Notes under the pieces: generated by a model
What the model was told of the DNA's origin: nothing
Database searches by the model: none
What the model saw: the letters and a program-made list of their open reading frames with translations, nothing else
Origin: Actinomadura rudentiformis
GTDB taxonomy: Bacteria; Actinomycetota; Actinomycetes; Streptosporangiales; Streptosporangiaceae
DNA length: 64,000 nt
Direction: 5' to 3'
NCBI RefSeq assembly: GCF_008923185.1
Contig: NZ_WBMT01000019.1
Span: forward strand, 1-64,000
Program-made: the position numbers and the translations under genes
Shown here: in pieces, positions 26,656 to 35,457 of the stretch
Layout of the letters: the number at the start of each line of letters is the position of its first letter
How positions within the stretch are numbered: the first letter of the stretch is position 1

Positions 26656-28013
26656 CAGAGAACCTCCTCCGCGAGCTTCATGAGACGGCGGTGGGCGTCG
26701 GCACCACGGCGGGCGACCTCGTCCTGCGGGACACTGACCAGCACGTCGTCGCGGACGACGGTCCGCCCGTTCACGATCAGCCGGTCCAGCGGCGGGGTCT
26801 GCCCGTAGGCGAACGCCGTCACCGGATCGTCGATCGCCGCGTAGAAGCCGTCCACCCGCCACAGTGCGATGTCGGCGAGCTTGCCGGGCTCCAGCGAGCC
26901 GATCTCGGCGTCCCGGCCCAGCACCCTCGCGCCGCCGATGGTGCCGATGGCGAGGGCCTGGCGCGCGGTGAGCGCGGTCGGGCCGTACCGGGCACGCTGC
27001 ATGTACATGGCCTGCCTGACCTCGCCGGCCAGCGGCACCATCTCGGCGGACGCGGCGCCGTCGACGCCGAGCCCGACCGGGACGCCGGCCGCGAGCATGT
27101 CGGCGACCCGGGCGATGCCGGCCCCGAGGCGGGCGTTGGAGCTGGGGCAGTGCGCCGCTCCCGTGCCGGTCGCGGCCATCTTCTTGATGTCGGCGTCCTG
27201 GAGGTGGACCGCGTGGGCGTACCAGACGTCGTCGCCCAGCCACCCCACGGTCTCCATGTAGTCGACCGGGGACATGCCGAACTGCGCGACGCAGTGCTCC
27301 TCCTCGTCGAGCGTCTCGCACAGGTGGGTGTGCAGGCGCACGCCCTTGGCCCGCGCCAGCTCGGCCGACTGGACCAGCAGTTCCCTGCTGACGGAGAACG
27401 GCGAGCACGGCGCCACCGCGATCCGCAGCATCGAGCCGAACGAGTCGTCGTGGTAGCGGTCGATCGCGGCCTCGGTCTCGGCCAGGATCGTCGCCAGGTC
27501 CTCGACCACCTCGTCCGGCGGCAGCCCGCCGTCGGACTGGCCACGGTCCATGGACCCGCGACACGGGTGGAAGCGCACGCCCAGCTCGGCGGCCGCCTCG
27601 ATCTCGGCGGCGAACAGGTCGCCCCGCCCGCTGGGGAAGACGTAGTGGTGATCGGTCGAGGTGGTGGTGCCCGACTTGAGCAGCCAGCCGAGCCCGGCGC
27701 TCGCGGCGCCGCGGACGACCTCGGCGTCCATCTTCGACCACGGCTTGTAGAGGGCCACCAGCCACTCGAAGAGCGTGTTGTCCTTGGCCAGGCCCTGGCT
27801 CGCCCACTGGTAGAGGTGGTGGTGCGTGTTGACCAGGCCGGGTGTCGCCATGCAGCCGCGCGCGTCGATCCGTTCGACGGCGCCTTCGGTATCGGGGGCC
27901 GGGCCGGGGCCGACGGCCGTGATCGTGTTGCCGTCGATCACGATGTGGCCGGCGGGGTGCTCCTCGCCGGTCACCGTGACGACGTACGCGTTCTCAATGA
28001 TCGTCTTACTCAC
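26655..28013 (-). CDS. 8-oxoguanine/guanine deaminase-like amidohydrolase
   Basis: A protein of 452 residues of the AtzB/TrzN-type amidohydrolase group. NTHHHLYQWASQGLA has the metal-binding HxH; HTHLCETLDEEEHC, WYAHAVHLQDADI and GLGVDGAASAE supply further metal ligands. Members of this group deaminate 8-oxoguanine, guanine or related rings. The setting between xanthine dehydrogenase subunits fits delivery of xanthine or urate to the pathway. GTG 28013 is coupled to the upstream gene by GTGA. Substrate preference cannot be settled from sequence alone. Confidence 0.85.
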   Translation of the reverse strand: MSKTIIENAYVVTVTGEEHPAGHIVIDGNTITAVGPGPAPDTEGAVERIDARGCMATPGLVNTHHHLYQWASQGLAKDNTLFEWLVALYKPWSKMDAEVVRGAASAGLGWLLKSGTTTSTDHHYVFPSGRGDLFAAEIEAAAELGVRFHPCRGSMDRGQSDGGLPPDEVVEDLATILAETEAAIDRYHDDSFGSMLRIAVAPCSPFSVSRELLVQSAELARAKGVRLHTHLCETLDEEEHCVAQFGMSPVDYMETVGWLGDDVWYAHAVHLQDADIKKMAATGTGAAHCPSSNARLGAGIARVADMLAAGVPVGLGVDGAASAEMVPLAGEVRQAMYMQRARYGPTALTARQALAIGTIGGARVLGRDAEIGSLEPGKLADIALWRVDGFYAAIDDPVTAFAYGQTPPLDRLIVNGRTVVRDDVLVSVPQDEVARRGADAHRRLMKLAEEVL

Positions 28014-28504
28014 CGGGCGGCCGCCTCTGCCTTGCGCGACGCCGCGAGCCGCACGGCGTCGAGGATCTTCTCGTAGCCCGTGCAGCGGCACAGGTTGCCG
28101 GCGAGCGCCTCGCGGATCTCGGCGTCGCTGGGGTCAGGGACCCGCTCGATCAGGTCGTGCGACTGGACGATGAGGCCCGGCGTGCAGAATCCGCACTGGA
28201 CCGCGCCCGCCTCGACGAACGCCTCCTGCACCGGGTCGAGCTGCTCGTCGACGCCGCTGGACCCCTTGGCCAGCCCCTCGACGGTGACGACCTCGCGGCC
28301 CTCGACCTGACCGGCCGCGACCAGGCACGAACAGGCCGGAACGCCGTCGAGATAGACCGTGCAGGAGCCGCATTCGCCCTGCTCACAGGCGTTCTTGGAA
28401 CCCGGGAGGCCCATCCGCTCCCGCAGCATGTAAAGCAGGCTCTCGCCTTCCCACACGTCGTCCACGGTCTCCTTGGCACCGTTCACGGTGAGGTTGACGC
28501 GCAT
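28010..28504 (-). CDS. Xanthine dehydrogenase, 2Fe-2S small subunit
   Basis: A protein of 164 residues with two iron-sulfur sites. The plant-ferredoxin-like cluster uses C40, C45, C48 and C60 (ACEQGECGSC, then PACSC). The helical domain cluster uses QCGFCTPG and NLCRCTGY. It passes electrons from the molybdenum subunit to FAD. Stop and start codons overlap with both neighbours, so the three subunits and the deaminase are one transcription unit. Confidence 0.95.
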   Translation of the reverse strand: MRVNLTVNGAKETVDDVWEGESLLYMLRERMGLPGSKNACEQGECGSCTVYLDGVPACSCLVAAGQVEGREVVTVEGLAKGSSGVDEQLDPVQEAFVEAGAVQCGFCTPGLIVQSHDLIERVPDPSDAEIREALAGNLCRCTGYEKILDAVRLAASRKAEAAAR

Positions 28505-29436
28505 CAGGAGGCCTCCCTTCCTGCGATCTTGTTGGCCCGGTAGTCGTTCCAGGCCCAGGTCAGCGTCCGCCGAGCCATGACGGACAGGGCGTGCTTGCGG
28601 TAGTCGGCGGTGCCTCGCACGTCGTCGATCGGCGACGCCGCCTCCTTGACGAGCTCGCCGAAGCGCTGCGCGGCCGAGACGCTGAACGGCGTACGGCCGT
28701 CCCAGTCCAGCTCGTTCGACAGGAACTCCTCGGCGGCGGTGGCTCGGCGCGGGGTCGGCGCGGCCGAGCCGACCCCGGTGCCCACGCGGCGCTCCTCCGG
28801 ATGGAGGGCGATCGCGAACGAGCAGACCGCGATGACCATCGCGTTCCGGGTGCCGATCTTGGAGAAGTACTGGGCGCCGGTCGCGGGAGCCGTCCAGAAC
28901 GCGCGGATCAGCTCGTCCGGCTCCAGGGCGTTGCGCTTGACGCCGAGGTAGAACTCGGTCGCCGGGATCATGCGGACGCCGCGCGCGGCGGACTCGACCT
29001 CGATGACCGCGTTCCCCGCCAGCAGCGGCGGGTGGCTGTCCCCGGCGGGCGAGGCGGCGCCGAGGTTGCCGCCGACCGAGCCGCGGTTGCGGATCTGCGG
29101 CGAGCCGACCGTGCGGGACGCCTGGGCCAGGCCCGGCAGTGCGTCGCCCAGCTCGTTGATCAGCCGGGTGTACGGGACGGACGCGCCGATCCGGAGCCAC
29201 CCACTCTTTACCGGGGGGTGCGGGGGGTCGTCCCCCCTCGAAAGAACAGGGGCTTCGGCGGTGTCGTAGGTCGCCAGCTCCTTGATCGGGTTGAGATCCA
29301 GGAGCGCCGGCGGGCGGTGGAGGTCAAAGTTGATCTCCACCATGACGTCCGTACCGCCCGCGATGGGCAGGGCGTCCGGCTGCTCAGCCTTGGCGGCCAG
29401 GGCGTCCGCCCAGGTCGTAGGGCGCAAGAAGTCCAT
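28504..29436 (-). CDS. Xanthine dehydrogenase, FAD-binding subunit
   Basis: A protein of 310 residues, CoxM type. MDFLRPTTWADALA starts the family pattern. PIAGGTDVMVEIN and the second FAD loop RNRGSVGGNLGAASPAGDSHPPLLA are clear. ATG 29436 is chosen for the family start. Between LATYDTAEA and WLRIGA, where relatives have a short turn, there is an extra Pro/Asp-rich stretch (PVLSRGDDPPHPPVKSG) encoded by a GC-palindromic segment. Confidence 0.92.
   Translation of the reverse strand: MDFLRPTTWADALAAKAEQPDALPIAGGTDVMVEINFDLHRPPALLDLNPIKELATYDTAEAPVLSRGDDPPHPPVKSGWLRIGASVPYTRLINELGDALPGLAQASRTVGSPQIRNRGSVGGNLGAASPAGDSHPPLLAGNAVIEVESAARGVRMIPATEFYLGVKRNALEPDELIRAFWTAPATGAQYFSKIGTRNAMVIAVCSFAIALHPEERRVGTGVGSAAPTPRRATAAEEFLSNELDWDGRTPFSVSAAQRFGELVKEAASPIDDVRGTADYRKHALSVMARRTLTWAWNDYRANKIAGREAS
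29213..29245 (-). repeat. GC-palindromic insert in the FAD-subunit gene
   Basis: GGGGGG-TCGT-CCCCCC at 29222-29237 with further C/G runs on both sides. It encodes the extra Pro/Asp-rich stretch without breaking the frame, and is comparable in position and effect with the segment in allB. Confidence 0.55.
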
Positions 29437-29467
29437 GTCTCTACAATCCCCCAATCCCCAGAATCAC

Positions 29468-30388
29468 TCAGTTCCAGGCGTACCCGGCGTCGGGTGCGTC
29501 GTCGGTGAGCACGGAACCCTCGATCAGGCCGTACGGGCGGTCCGCGGCGAAGAAGACCTCGTTGTCGTTGTCCATGCCGAAGGGCTCCAGGTCCACGAGG
29601 AAGTGGTGCTTGTTGGGCATGGCCATGCGCACCTCGCAGATCTCCTTGCGGGCGTTCAGCACCCGGCGGCCCATCTCGTAGAGGGTCTGCTGGAGGGAGA
29701 GACTGTGGGTATCGGCGAACGCGTCGAGCAGCGCCTGGCGGGCCTCGGTGTAGGAACGTCCAAACGAGCCGGTGCCGGAACGTCCGGACGAGGAGTCGTC
29801 GCCGCGATGCCGCCACTGGGCGGAGACCTCGGTGGCGAGGATCCGGTCGCTGGTCGGCTTGAGGGTCGTGTACTCGTCCTCGATGTAGCCGTGGAATTCA
29901 CTGCCCGTTGAGTTGAGCACGACCAGGTCCTTCAGGCCGGAGACGACGGAGGTGCCCCCGTCCTGGTCGTAGTGCACGACGCAGGTGCGGACCTCACGGC
30001 CGCTGCGCACGAAGGAGTGCTGCTCGTCGCGCAGGCCGAGATCCGGCCCCTCCGCCACCGGGATGCGGTCCCAGAAGTACTCCTCGATCTCCACGCGGGC
30101 GTGGTGGATCGCGGGCTGGGAGTCCACGAAGTGGCGGGCGAGAAGGAGCGCGAAGTCCTCGATCTCGTCGACGCCGTACTTCTTGGCGAAGGCGTACGCG
30201 GTGTTCTTCTGCGTGTCGGTCGGCAGCACGTTGGCGTTGTCGCCGGTCAGATGGACCGCCTCCATGTCGCCCGACAGCGCGGAGCTGACATTGATGTCCT
30301 TGATGTGGTGCGTACCGCCCTCGCGGACGACACGGACGACGCGGGTCTCCGCCTTGCCGTAGCGGTTGGGCCCGAGAACGATGGCCAT
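29468..30388 (-). CDS. uox: Urate oxidase (uricase)
   Basis: A cofactor-free enzyme of 306 residues that oxidises urate to 5-hydroxyisourate. LGPNRYGKAETRVVRVVR contains the catalytic lysine; NVLPTDTQKNTAYAFAKK contains the partner threonine; LVVLNSTGSEFHGYIEDEYTTL and NKHHFLVDLEPFGMDNDNEVF are family signatures. HIU hydrolase and OHCU decarboxylase, which finish the conversion to S-allantoin, lie immediately upstream in the same operon. Confidence 0.96.
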   Translation of the reverse strand: MAIVLGPNRYGKAETRVVRVVREGGTHHIKDINVSSALSGDMEAVHLTGDNANVLPTDTQKNTAYAFAKKYGVDEIEDFALLLARHFVDSQPAIHHARVEIEEYFWDRIPVAEGPDLGLRDEQHSFVRSGREVRTCVVHYDQDGGTSVVSGLKDLVVLNSTGSEFHGYIEDEYTTLKPTSDRILATEVSAQWRHRGDDSSSGRSGTGSFGRSYTEARQALLDAFADTHSLSLQQTLYEMGRRVLNARKEICEVRMAMPNKHHFLVDLEPFGMDNDNEVFFAADRPYGLIEGSVLTDDAPDAGYAWN

Positions 30389-30393
30389 CTGGT

Positions 30394-30708
30394 CTAGCTC
30401 CCTCGGTAGGTCGAGTAGGCGAACGGGCTGAGCAGCAGCGGCACATGGTGGTGCCGCGCCGGGTCGGTGATCGTGAAGGTCACTGTGATCTCGGGGAAGA
30501 AGTCGGAGAGCCCCGCGGTGTCGAACGTCAGCCGGTAGGTCCCGGCGCCCGGCGCCCGGCCCCAGTCCTTGATCCGCCCGTCGGCGTCGGTGCGGCGTTC
30601 GGCGACCGGCGTCCAGGCGCCGGCCGCGTCCCGCTCCTCCAGCCGTACGGCCAGGTCGGGCGCGGGCCTCCCCTGCGCCGCGTCGAGCACGTGGGTCGAG
30701 AGGCTCAT
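30394..30708 (-). CDS. uraH: 5-hydroxyisourate hydrolase
   Basis: A transthyretin-like protein of 104 residues. It begins SLSTHVLDAAQGRPA, and ends with the diagnostic tetrapeptide YRGS; HHHVPLLLSPFAYSTYRGS carries active-site residues. It hydrolyses the urate oxidase product to OHCU. Four-bp overlap with uraD and 5 bp to uox. Confidence 0.96.
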   Translation of the reverse strand: MSLSTHVLDAAQGRPAPDLAVRLEERDAAGAWTPVAERRTDADGRIKDWGRAPGAGTYRLTFDTAGLSDFFPEITVTFTITDPARHHHVPLLLSPFAYSTYRGS

Positions 30709-31295
30709 ACGGCGTCCCCCGTGGTCTCGGCGAGCCCGGCGTCGTCTTTGGCGGGGCGGGGCTCGTTCAGGAGCTTGGTGAGCCGCAGCTCGACGATCTT
30801 GGCCAGCTCGTCGCGCACCACGGCCCGCTCGGTGTCCTCGTCGTTCCCGAGCCGGGCCTGGAGCCGTCCGAGCATCTCGGCGGCGCTGCGGCCGGTCGCG
30901 CAGATGAGGAAGACATGATCGAAGCGCGCCTCGTACGCCCGGTTGCCCTCGATCATCGCGGCGCGCAGCTCGGCGGCCGCGGCGTCCATGCCCGACTGCT
31001 CGCCGCGCGACCAGGCGGACTCTCGGTCCTGCCCGGCCACCCGTTCACCGATCCGCGGATGGGCCTCCAGCGCCTCCAGGACGTCCTGCCAGTCCAGGCC
31101 CGCCAGTTCCCTGGCCGCGGCCGCCAGCAGCGCGGCCGGGTCGCCGAAGGGCCGCCCGCCTGCGACCGCCGCCGCCCAGCGGCGCGAGGCGCAGCAGGTG
31201 AGCAGCTCGGACTCGGCGTCCGCCACCGGCAGCACGTTGAACCGTTCCAGGTTCTGGCGCGCTCCTGTCGTCACCGGCACTTTCCGCCTCCTCAT
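30705..31295 (-). CDS. uraD: OHCU decarboxylase
   Basis: A helical enzyme of 196 residues that decarboxylates 2-oxo-4-hydroxy-4-carboxy-5-ureidoimidazoline to S-allantoin. The active-site HPRIGER motif is present, together with RFDHVFLICATGRSAAEML. It is the first gene of the urate-degradation operon, divergent from the PucR-type regulator 231 bp away. Confidence 0.93.
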   Translation of the reverse strand: MRRRKVPVTTGARQNLERFNVLPVADAESELLTCCASRRWAAAVAGGRPFGDPAALLAAAARELAGLDWQDVLEALEAHPRIGERVAGQDRESAWSRGEQSGMDAAAAELRAAMIEGNRAYEARFDHVFLICATGRSAAEMLGRLQARLGNDEDTERAVVRDELAKIVELRLTKLLNEPRPAKDDAGLAETTGDAV

Positions 31296-31526
31296 AGGTG
31301 GGTTGTCCTGAAGTACACACAGCCGACCCGGGGAAGGTGAAGAGACAGGAAGTCCGAAGTGTGACCGCGCTCACCGGAAACTTTTCGTGCGTTGCTCCAA
31401 GCGAGGCGCCGGATGCCCGCGGGCCGGGGGGCCCTGGCGAAGATCATGCCGAGGACCTCGCTGAACAATGGGTTAACCTCACCCGGCGGTGGCGCCGGTT
31501 CCGGAGGGCGACGAAGGGGGGCGATC
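31296..31526. promoter_or_regulatory. Divergent promoter region, urate operon / PucR-type regulator
   Basis: The 231-bp gap should hold both promoters. GTGA-N6-TCAC at about 31362 is an inverted repeat. ATGGGTTAA at about 31468 resembles the core of the Bacillus PucR box (TTGGTTAA), with one mismatch. Both are weak candidates. Confidence 0.35.
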
Positions 31527-33095
31527 ATGAGGCTGCGGACCTTGCTCGACATGCCGGACCTGCGGCTGGCGGTCGTCACGGGGGAAGACCAGCTCGACCG
31601 GGTGATCCGGTGGGTGGTCACCACCGACATGCTCGACCCGAGCCGCTATCTGAGCGGCCGCGAGCTGGTGCTCAGCGGGCTCGTCTGGCGGTCCGGCCCG
31701 GCGGACTCGGAGATCTTCGTCCAGTCGCTGGCCAAGGCGGGGGTCTCCGCGCTGGCCGCCTGGGACGCCGACGCGGGAACGATCCCCGACGACCTCATCG
31801 AGGCCTGCCGCAAGCACCGGCTGCCGCTCTTCCGCGTTCCGGAGGACGTCGCTTTCGCCACGGTCACCGAGGAGGTGGTCCGGCACCTGTCCACCGCCCG
31901 CGCCGCCGACCTGACCGCCGTGCTGGACCGGCACCGCCGTCTCGTCGCGGGCGCCACCGAGGGCGCCGGGCTCGGGTCCGTCCTCGAACTCGTCGGCCGT
32001 GACCTGGGCATGCACTGCTGGGTGGTGACTCCCACCGGCCGCGTCGTGGCGGGCTCGCACCCGCTCCCCGACGACATCGACCCGGCCGGGGTGGCCCGTG
32101 TCTTCCTGACCGCGCCCCGGCTGCCGCACCGGCTCCGCACCCCCGACCTGTCGATCTTCCCGGTGGCCGCCGACACCACCTCCCGCGTGGCCGACTGGTT
32201 CATCGTGTGCGAGGGCGACTGGGAGGAATGGCCCCCCGAGCGCCGCGCCCTGACCGGCGAGCTGGCCGCGATCGTGGCGCTCGAACGTGTCCGTTCCGAC
32301 GACCGGCTCAGCGTCGAGGGACGCCTGGCTCAGGAGCTCGTCCGCCTGATCGTCGCGGCGGCGGGAACGGACGAGATCCTGCCCCGCCTCGAACTCAGCG
32401 GCCTGGACGTCCTGTCGTCCTTCGTGGCCGTCGCCGCCACCGCCCGCGGCAACCTGCGCCCGGGCGAGCTCCGGACCCTGCTGGGCGAGATCCTCCCCGG
32501 CCCCCGCACCGCACCGCCGGAGGGGGGACCCTCCGGAGCGGCTCCGCCGCGGCCGGTGGTCGGCCTCCTGGACGAGGAGGTGATCGCCCTGCTCCCCGTT
32601 CCGGCCGAGCACGACGTCGCGGGCGGCATCCACCGCGTCCTCCAGACCCTCGCGCCCGGCCTCACCGACAGCGGGCTGGCCGTCGGAGTGAGCGACGTGG
32701 TGGCCGCCGGCGAGCTCCGCGGCGCCGTCGAAGAGGCCCGCTACGCCCGCCGGCTCGCCGCGGGCCGCACCGACCCGGTCTGCGTCGTCGGCCATGACGA
32801 GCTGGCGACCCACGTCCTGCTCCTGGCGAGCGTCCCTGACGACGTACGGCACATGTTCCGGGTCCGCCTCCTCGACCCCCTCCGCACCTACGACGAGGAG
32901 CACAAGGCCGACCTCATCCGCACCCTGGAGACGTTCCTCCAGAACTCCGGATCATGGACGCGGTGCGCCGAGCAGCTCCACCTCCACGTCAACTCCGTGC
33001 GCTACCGCATCCAGCGCATCGAGGAGCTGACCGGCCGCAATCTCTCCCGCCTGGAGGACCGGGTGGACTTCTTCCTGGCCCTCCGCCTCGGCTGA
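31527..33095 (+). CDS. PucR-family transcriptional regulator
   Basis: A protein of 522 residues. N-terminal PucR domain (LRTLLDMPDLRLAVVTG, then VIRWVVTTDMLDPSRYLSGRELVLSGL), a central GGDEF-like region, and a C-terminal HTH_30 domain (LETFLQNSGSWTRCAEQLHLHVNSVRYRIQRIEELTGRNL). Such regulators control purine catabolism by sensing an intermediate such as allantoin. Start ATG 31527 is preceded by a G-rich Shine-Dalgarno sequence. Around residues 330-345 a Gly/Pro-rich segment (TAPPEGGPSGAAPP) is encoded by the perfect palindrome CCGGAGGG-GGGA-CCCTCCGG. Confidence 0.92.
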   Translation: MRLRTLLDMPDLRLAVVTGEDQLDRVIRWVVTTDMLDPSRYLSGRELVLSGLVWRSGPADSEIFVQSLAKAGVSALAAWDADAGTIPDDLIEACRKHRLPLFRVPEDVAFATVTEEVVRHLSTARAADLTAVLDRHRRLVAGATEGAGLGSVLELVGRDLGMHCWVVTPTGRVVAGSHPLPDDIDPAGVARVFLTAPRLPHRLRTPDLSIFPVAADTTSRVADWFIVCEGDWEEWPPERRALTGELAAIVALERVRSDDRLSVEGRLAQELVRLIVAAAGTDEILPRLELSGLDVLSSFVAVAATARGNLRPGELRTLLGEILPGPRTAPPEGGPSGAAPPRPVVGLLDEEVIALLPVPAEHDVAGGIHRVLQTLAPGLTDSGLAVGVSDVVAAGELRGAVEEARYARRLAAGRTDPVCVVGHDELATHVLLLASVPDDVRHMFRVRLLDPLRTYDEEHKADLIRTLETFLQNSGSWTRCAEQLHLHVNSVRYRIQRIEELTGRNLSRLEDRVDFFLALRLG

Positions 33096-33100
33096 CGAAC

Positions 33101-33508
33101 CTAGTCGAGCACGGCGGTGGCCTCGACCTCGACAAGAAGATCAGGCTCACCGAGTGCCGCGACGCCCAGCAAAGTGATCGGCTTGACCGGGTCGATCCCC
33201 AACTTCTCAGCCGCCCGGCCGACCCCCTCTCCGAGCTGCGGCATCTTGTCGGGCGTCCAGTCCACGACATAGACGGTCAGCTTCGCCACGTCATCGAAGG
33301 ACCCGCCGACCTCGGCCAGCGCGGTCGCGATATTGACGTACGCCTGCTCGACCTGGGCGGCGAGATCCCCCTCACCCACCCGCCGTCCCTCAGCGTCGCG
33401 GGCCACCTGGCCCGCGAGGAAGACCAGCTTCGTCCCGCTGGCAACCGACATCTGACGGTAGACATCGGGCTTGGGAAGCCCATCCGGATTGATCAGTTTC
33501 ACGGTCAT
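33101..33508 (-). CDS. RidA-family protein
   Basis: A protein of 135 residues of the YjgF/YER057c/UK114 family. LVFLAGQVARDAEG, QVEQAYVNIATALAEVGGSFDDVAKLTVYVVD and the end AALGEPDLLVEVEATAVLD fit. RidA proteins deaminate reactive enamine/imine intermediates; other branches have different substrates. The usual RidA arginine position near the end (normally VEIEA preceded by R) is not clearly present, so this is likely a non-archetypal branch. It is divergent from a TetR regulator over 36 bp containing one operator. Confidence 0.88.
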   Translation of the reverse strand: MTVKLINPDGLPKPDVYRQMSVASGTKLVFLAGQVARDAEGRRVGEGDLAAQVEQAYVNIATALAEVGGSFDDVAKLTVYVVDWTPDKMPQLGEGVGRAAEKLGIDPVKPITLLGVAALGEPDLLVEVEATAVLD

Positions 33509-33516
33509 GACTCAAA

Positions 33517-33533
33517 ACATAGCAACGCTATGT
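33517..33533. promoter_or_regulatory. TetR-type operator
   Basis: Perfect inverted repeat ACATAGC-AAC-GCTATGT in the 36-bp gap between the RidA and TetR starts. It is well placed to repress both genes. Confidence 0.75.
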
Positions 33534-33544
33534 ATTGTGGCGCC

Positions 33545-34162
33545 ATGGTGAGGACGAAAGATCCGGCGATCCGTTCCCTGCTGATCGACCGTGCCGCGCA
33601 CATGCTCAGCACCCGCCAGCCGATCACCCTCCGTTCCCTCGTCGCCGGTACGGGCGTCTCCACCATGGCCGTGTACACCTACTTCGGCGGCATGGACGGC
33701 CTGTGGAAGGCGATGCGCCAAGAGGGATTCACCCGCCTGGCCGCCCAGTTGGACACGGTCTCCCCGACGCCAGATCCAATCCATGACCTGGCCGCCCTCG
33801 GCGCCGCCTACCTCTCCAACGCCCTGGCCAGCCCCGACCTCTACCGGATCATGTTCGACGCCGGTTTCGAACTGGAGGACGCCGCAGCCGCCGACGCGAC
33901 CCTGCACCACCTCGTCCGCACGGTCGAACGAGCCAAGACCACCGGCCGCCTCCGCCCGGACGTCGCCCCCCTCGAACTGGCCACTCAAAGCTGGACCATC
34001 GGCCACGGCCTGGCCTCACTGGTGGTCACAGGCCCCCTCCCCCACGAGGCCCTGGCCCACGGCACCCCACTCCTCACCGCCCTCTTCACCAGCGCAGGCG
34101 ACGACCCGGACCAGTGCCGCCGCTCGGTAGAACGCGGCTGGCGCCCTACGATCCCGTCATGA
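33545..34162 (+). CDS. TetR-family regulator
   Basis: A protein of 205 residues. The N-terminal HTH reads IRSLLIDRAAHMLSTRQPITLRSLVAGTGVSTMAVYTYFGGMDGLWKAM, with the YxYF signature of the recognition helix. The C-terminal domain is of the WHG type (SPDLYRIMFDAGFELEDA). It presumably binds the palindrome just upstream and controls itself and the RidA gene. Its stop overlaps the next start (ATGA). Confidence 0.9.
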   Translation: MVRTKDPAIRSLLIDRAAHMLSTRQPITLRSLVAGTGVSTMAVYTYFGGMDGLWKAMRQEGFTRLAAQLDTVSPTPDPIHDLAALGAAYLSNALASPDLYRIMFDAGFELEDAAAADATLHHLVRTVERAKTTGRLRPDVAPLELATQSWTIGHGLASLVVTGPLPHEALAHGTPLLTALFTSAGDDPDQCRRSVERGWRPTIPS

Positions 34163-34923
34163 CCCCCTGCGCAGCGTGCGGCGGAACCGTCGCGCCGGAC
34201 GGGCACTGCTGGGACTGCGGCGAAACACAACCGGCCTTCCGCGCGCACATGGAGCACACCCTCGGCCCAGGCGCCGGTGTCAGCGATCGCGGCCATCGCC
34301 GCCAGATCAACGCCGACGCCCTCACCCTGGCCACCAGCGCGGCATGGACGATCGGAGTCGTCTGCGACGGCGTCTCCATGTCCCCTCGCGCCGAACGAGC
34401 CGCCCAGGTCGCAGCCGAAACCGGAGCGGCGGCCCTCGACGCGCAACTGAGATCAGGAGCCCTGCCCGAAGTCGCACACGAAGTGGCCGCCATCCGCGCA
34501 GGCCGAGCGGTCACCGCCTTGGCCACCTCAGTGAACGCCGCTCCGGCGTGCACATACGTCGCGGGCCTCGTCGGCCCTGACGGCATCTGGGTCGGCTGGG
34601 TCGGAGACAGCCGCGCGTACTGGCTACCGGACGAAGGACCCGGTATGGCGCTGACCGAGGACGACATCGGCGAACACGAGGCGCTAGCGGCCTGGCTGGG
34701 AGCCGACGCCGGCGAGACAGCGCCGCAAGGCCGCAGCTACCGCCCGCAAAGCCCAGGCTCCCTGCTCCTGTGCACCGACGGACTGTGGCGCTACCTGAGC
34801 GACGCCAGCTCATTGCAGGCCCGACTCAAGGGCGACCCCCTGGAAGACGCGCAGAACTTGGTCGCGTACGCCCTCGACGCCGGCGGCCACGACAACGTGA
34901 CCGCCCTGCTCATCAGACGGTAG
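34159..34923 (+). CDS. PP2C-type protein phosphatase with zinc ribbon
   Basis: A protein of 254 residues. A zinc ribbon at the start (CAACGG and CWDCGE, i.e. C4, C7, C17, C20) precedes a PP2C domain: GVSDRGHRRQINADAL replaces the usual SDxGxxRxxNED, followed by VVCDGVSMSPRAERAA, WVGWVGDSRAYWL, LLLCTDGLWRYLS and GGHDNVTALLI. The metal-binding aspartates are retained. It probably reverses kinase phosphorylation, and the window holds two Ser/Thr kinases, though no direct link is shown. It is translationally coupled to the TetR gene. Confidence 0.87.
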   Translation: MTPCAACGGTVAPDGHCWDCGETQPAFRAHMEHTLGPGAGVSDRGHRRQINADALTLATSAAWTIGVVCDGVSMSPRAERAAQVAAETGAAALDAQLRSGALPEVAHEVAAIRAGRAVTALATSVNAAPACTYVAGLVGPDGIWVGWVGDSRAYWLPDEGPGMALTEDDIGEHEALAAWLGADAGETAPQGRSYRPQSPGSLLLCTDGLWRYLSDASSLQARLKGDPLEDAQNLVAYALDAGGHDNVTALLIRR

Positions 34924-34928
34924 CGGGG

Positions 34929-35414
34929 TCAGGTCGCCGTGAAGATGACCGGACGTCCGGCTTTGGCCGCCCGCTCGTAGAACGCCCGCACGTCCACGAA
35001 ATTTCCCCACACGTACTCGAAGCCCTCGTCGTCGTGCGCCCCGCCGTAGTCGACATCGTCCATGGCGTTGAACCGCTGTCGCAGCCACGCCTCATCCACC
35101 CGGCTCAGCGCCTCGGCCACGTCGCGTACCTCCGCTGCGGTGAGGTAGACGACGTAGTACTCCTCGTGCAGATGCCGGCCGCCGAGGACGGCGTACGACA
35201 ATGGATACTCGCCGCCGTCGGGGTCGAGAGTCCCGTCGCTGAGGCAGCGGTGCATCGCATCCCACGCCTTGTCGGTGGACACCGAGAGAAGGTCGTCGTC
35301 CCAGTTCTCTTCGATGTCTTCGAGGATTTCTCCGATCCCCGCGCCGTCCTCATCGTCCGCCGCGAGCAGGAGTCGCTCCTGGTCGGCGGTGATGGCGAAG
35401 TGCACTCCAAGCAT
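34929..35414 (-). CDS. DUF1877 (YfbM-like) protein
   Basis: A protein of 161 residues, acidic. LGVHFAITADQERLLL, the STDKAWDAMHRCLSDG stretch, PLSYAVLGGRHLH and YYVVYLTAAEVRDVAEAL are the pattern of DUF1877, a small cytoplasmic family of unknown function. It is convergent with the phosphatase gene, with 5 bp between stops. Confidence 0.85.
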   Translation of the reverse strand: MLGVHFAITADQERLLLAADDEDGAGIGEILEDIEENWDDDLLSVSTDKAWDAMHRCLSDGTLDPDGGEYPLSYAVLGGRHLHEEYYVVYLTAAEVRDVAEALSRVDEAWLRQRFNAMDDVDYGGAHDDEGFEYVWGNFVDVRAFYERAAKAGRPVIFTAT

Positions 35415-35457
35415 GCCCCGGAATGCTACGCGCAGGGGCTGATGAGTCGCGGCGCAC

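Noticed and set aside
26656..27807. N-terminal extension of the xanthine dehydrogenase large subunit up to 27807
   Set aside because: The frame is open only because it lies antiphase in the deaminase gene; the Arg-rich translation is not family-like and ATG 26655 has a proper GGAGG and TGATG overlap.
31463..31477. PucR box of the Bacillus type
   Set aside because: Only the core GGTTAA agrees; the AT-rich flank is missing. Kept as a weak note in the promoter entry, not as a finding.
34159..34923. Functional pairing of the PP2C phosphatase with the two receptor kinases
   Set aside because: They are more than 23 kb apart with unrelated genes between; mere presence in one window is not evidence.
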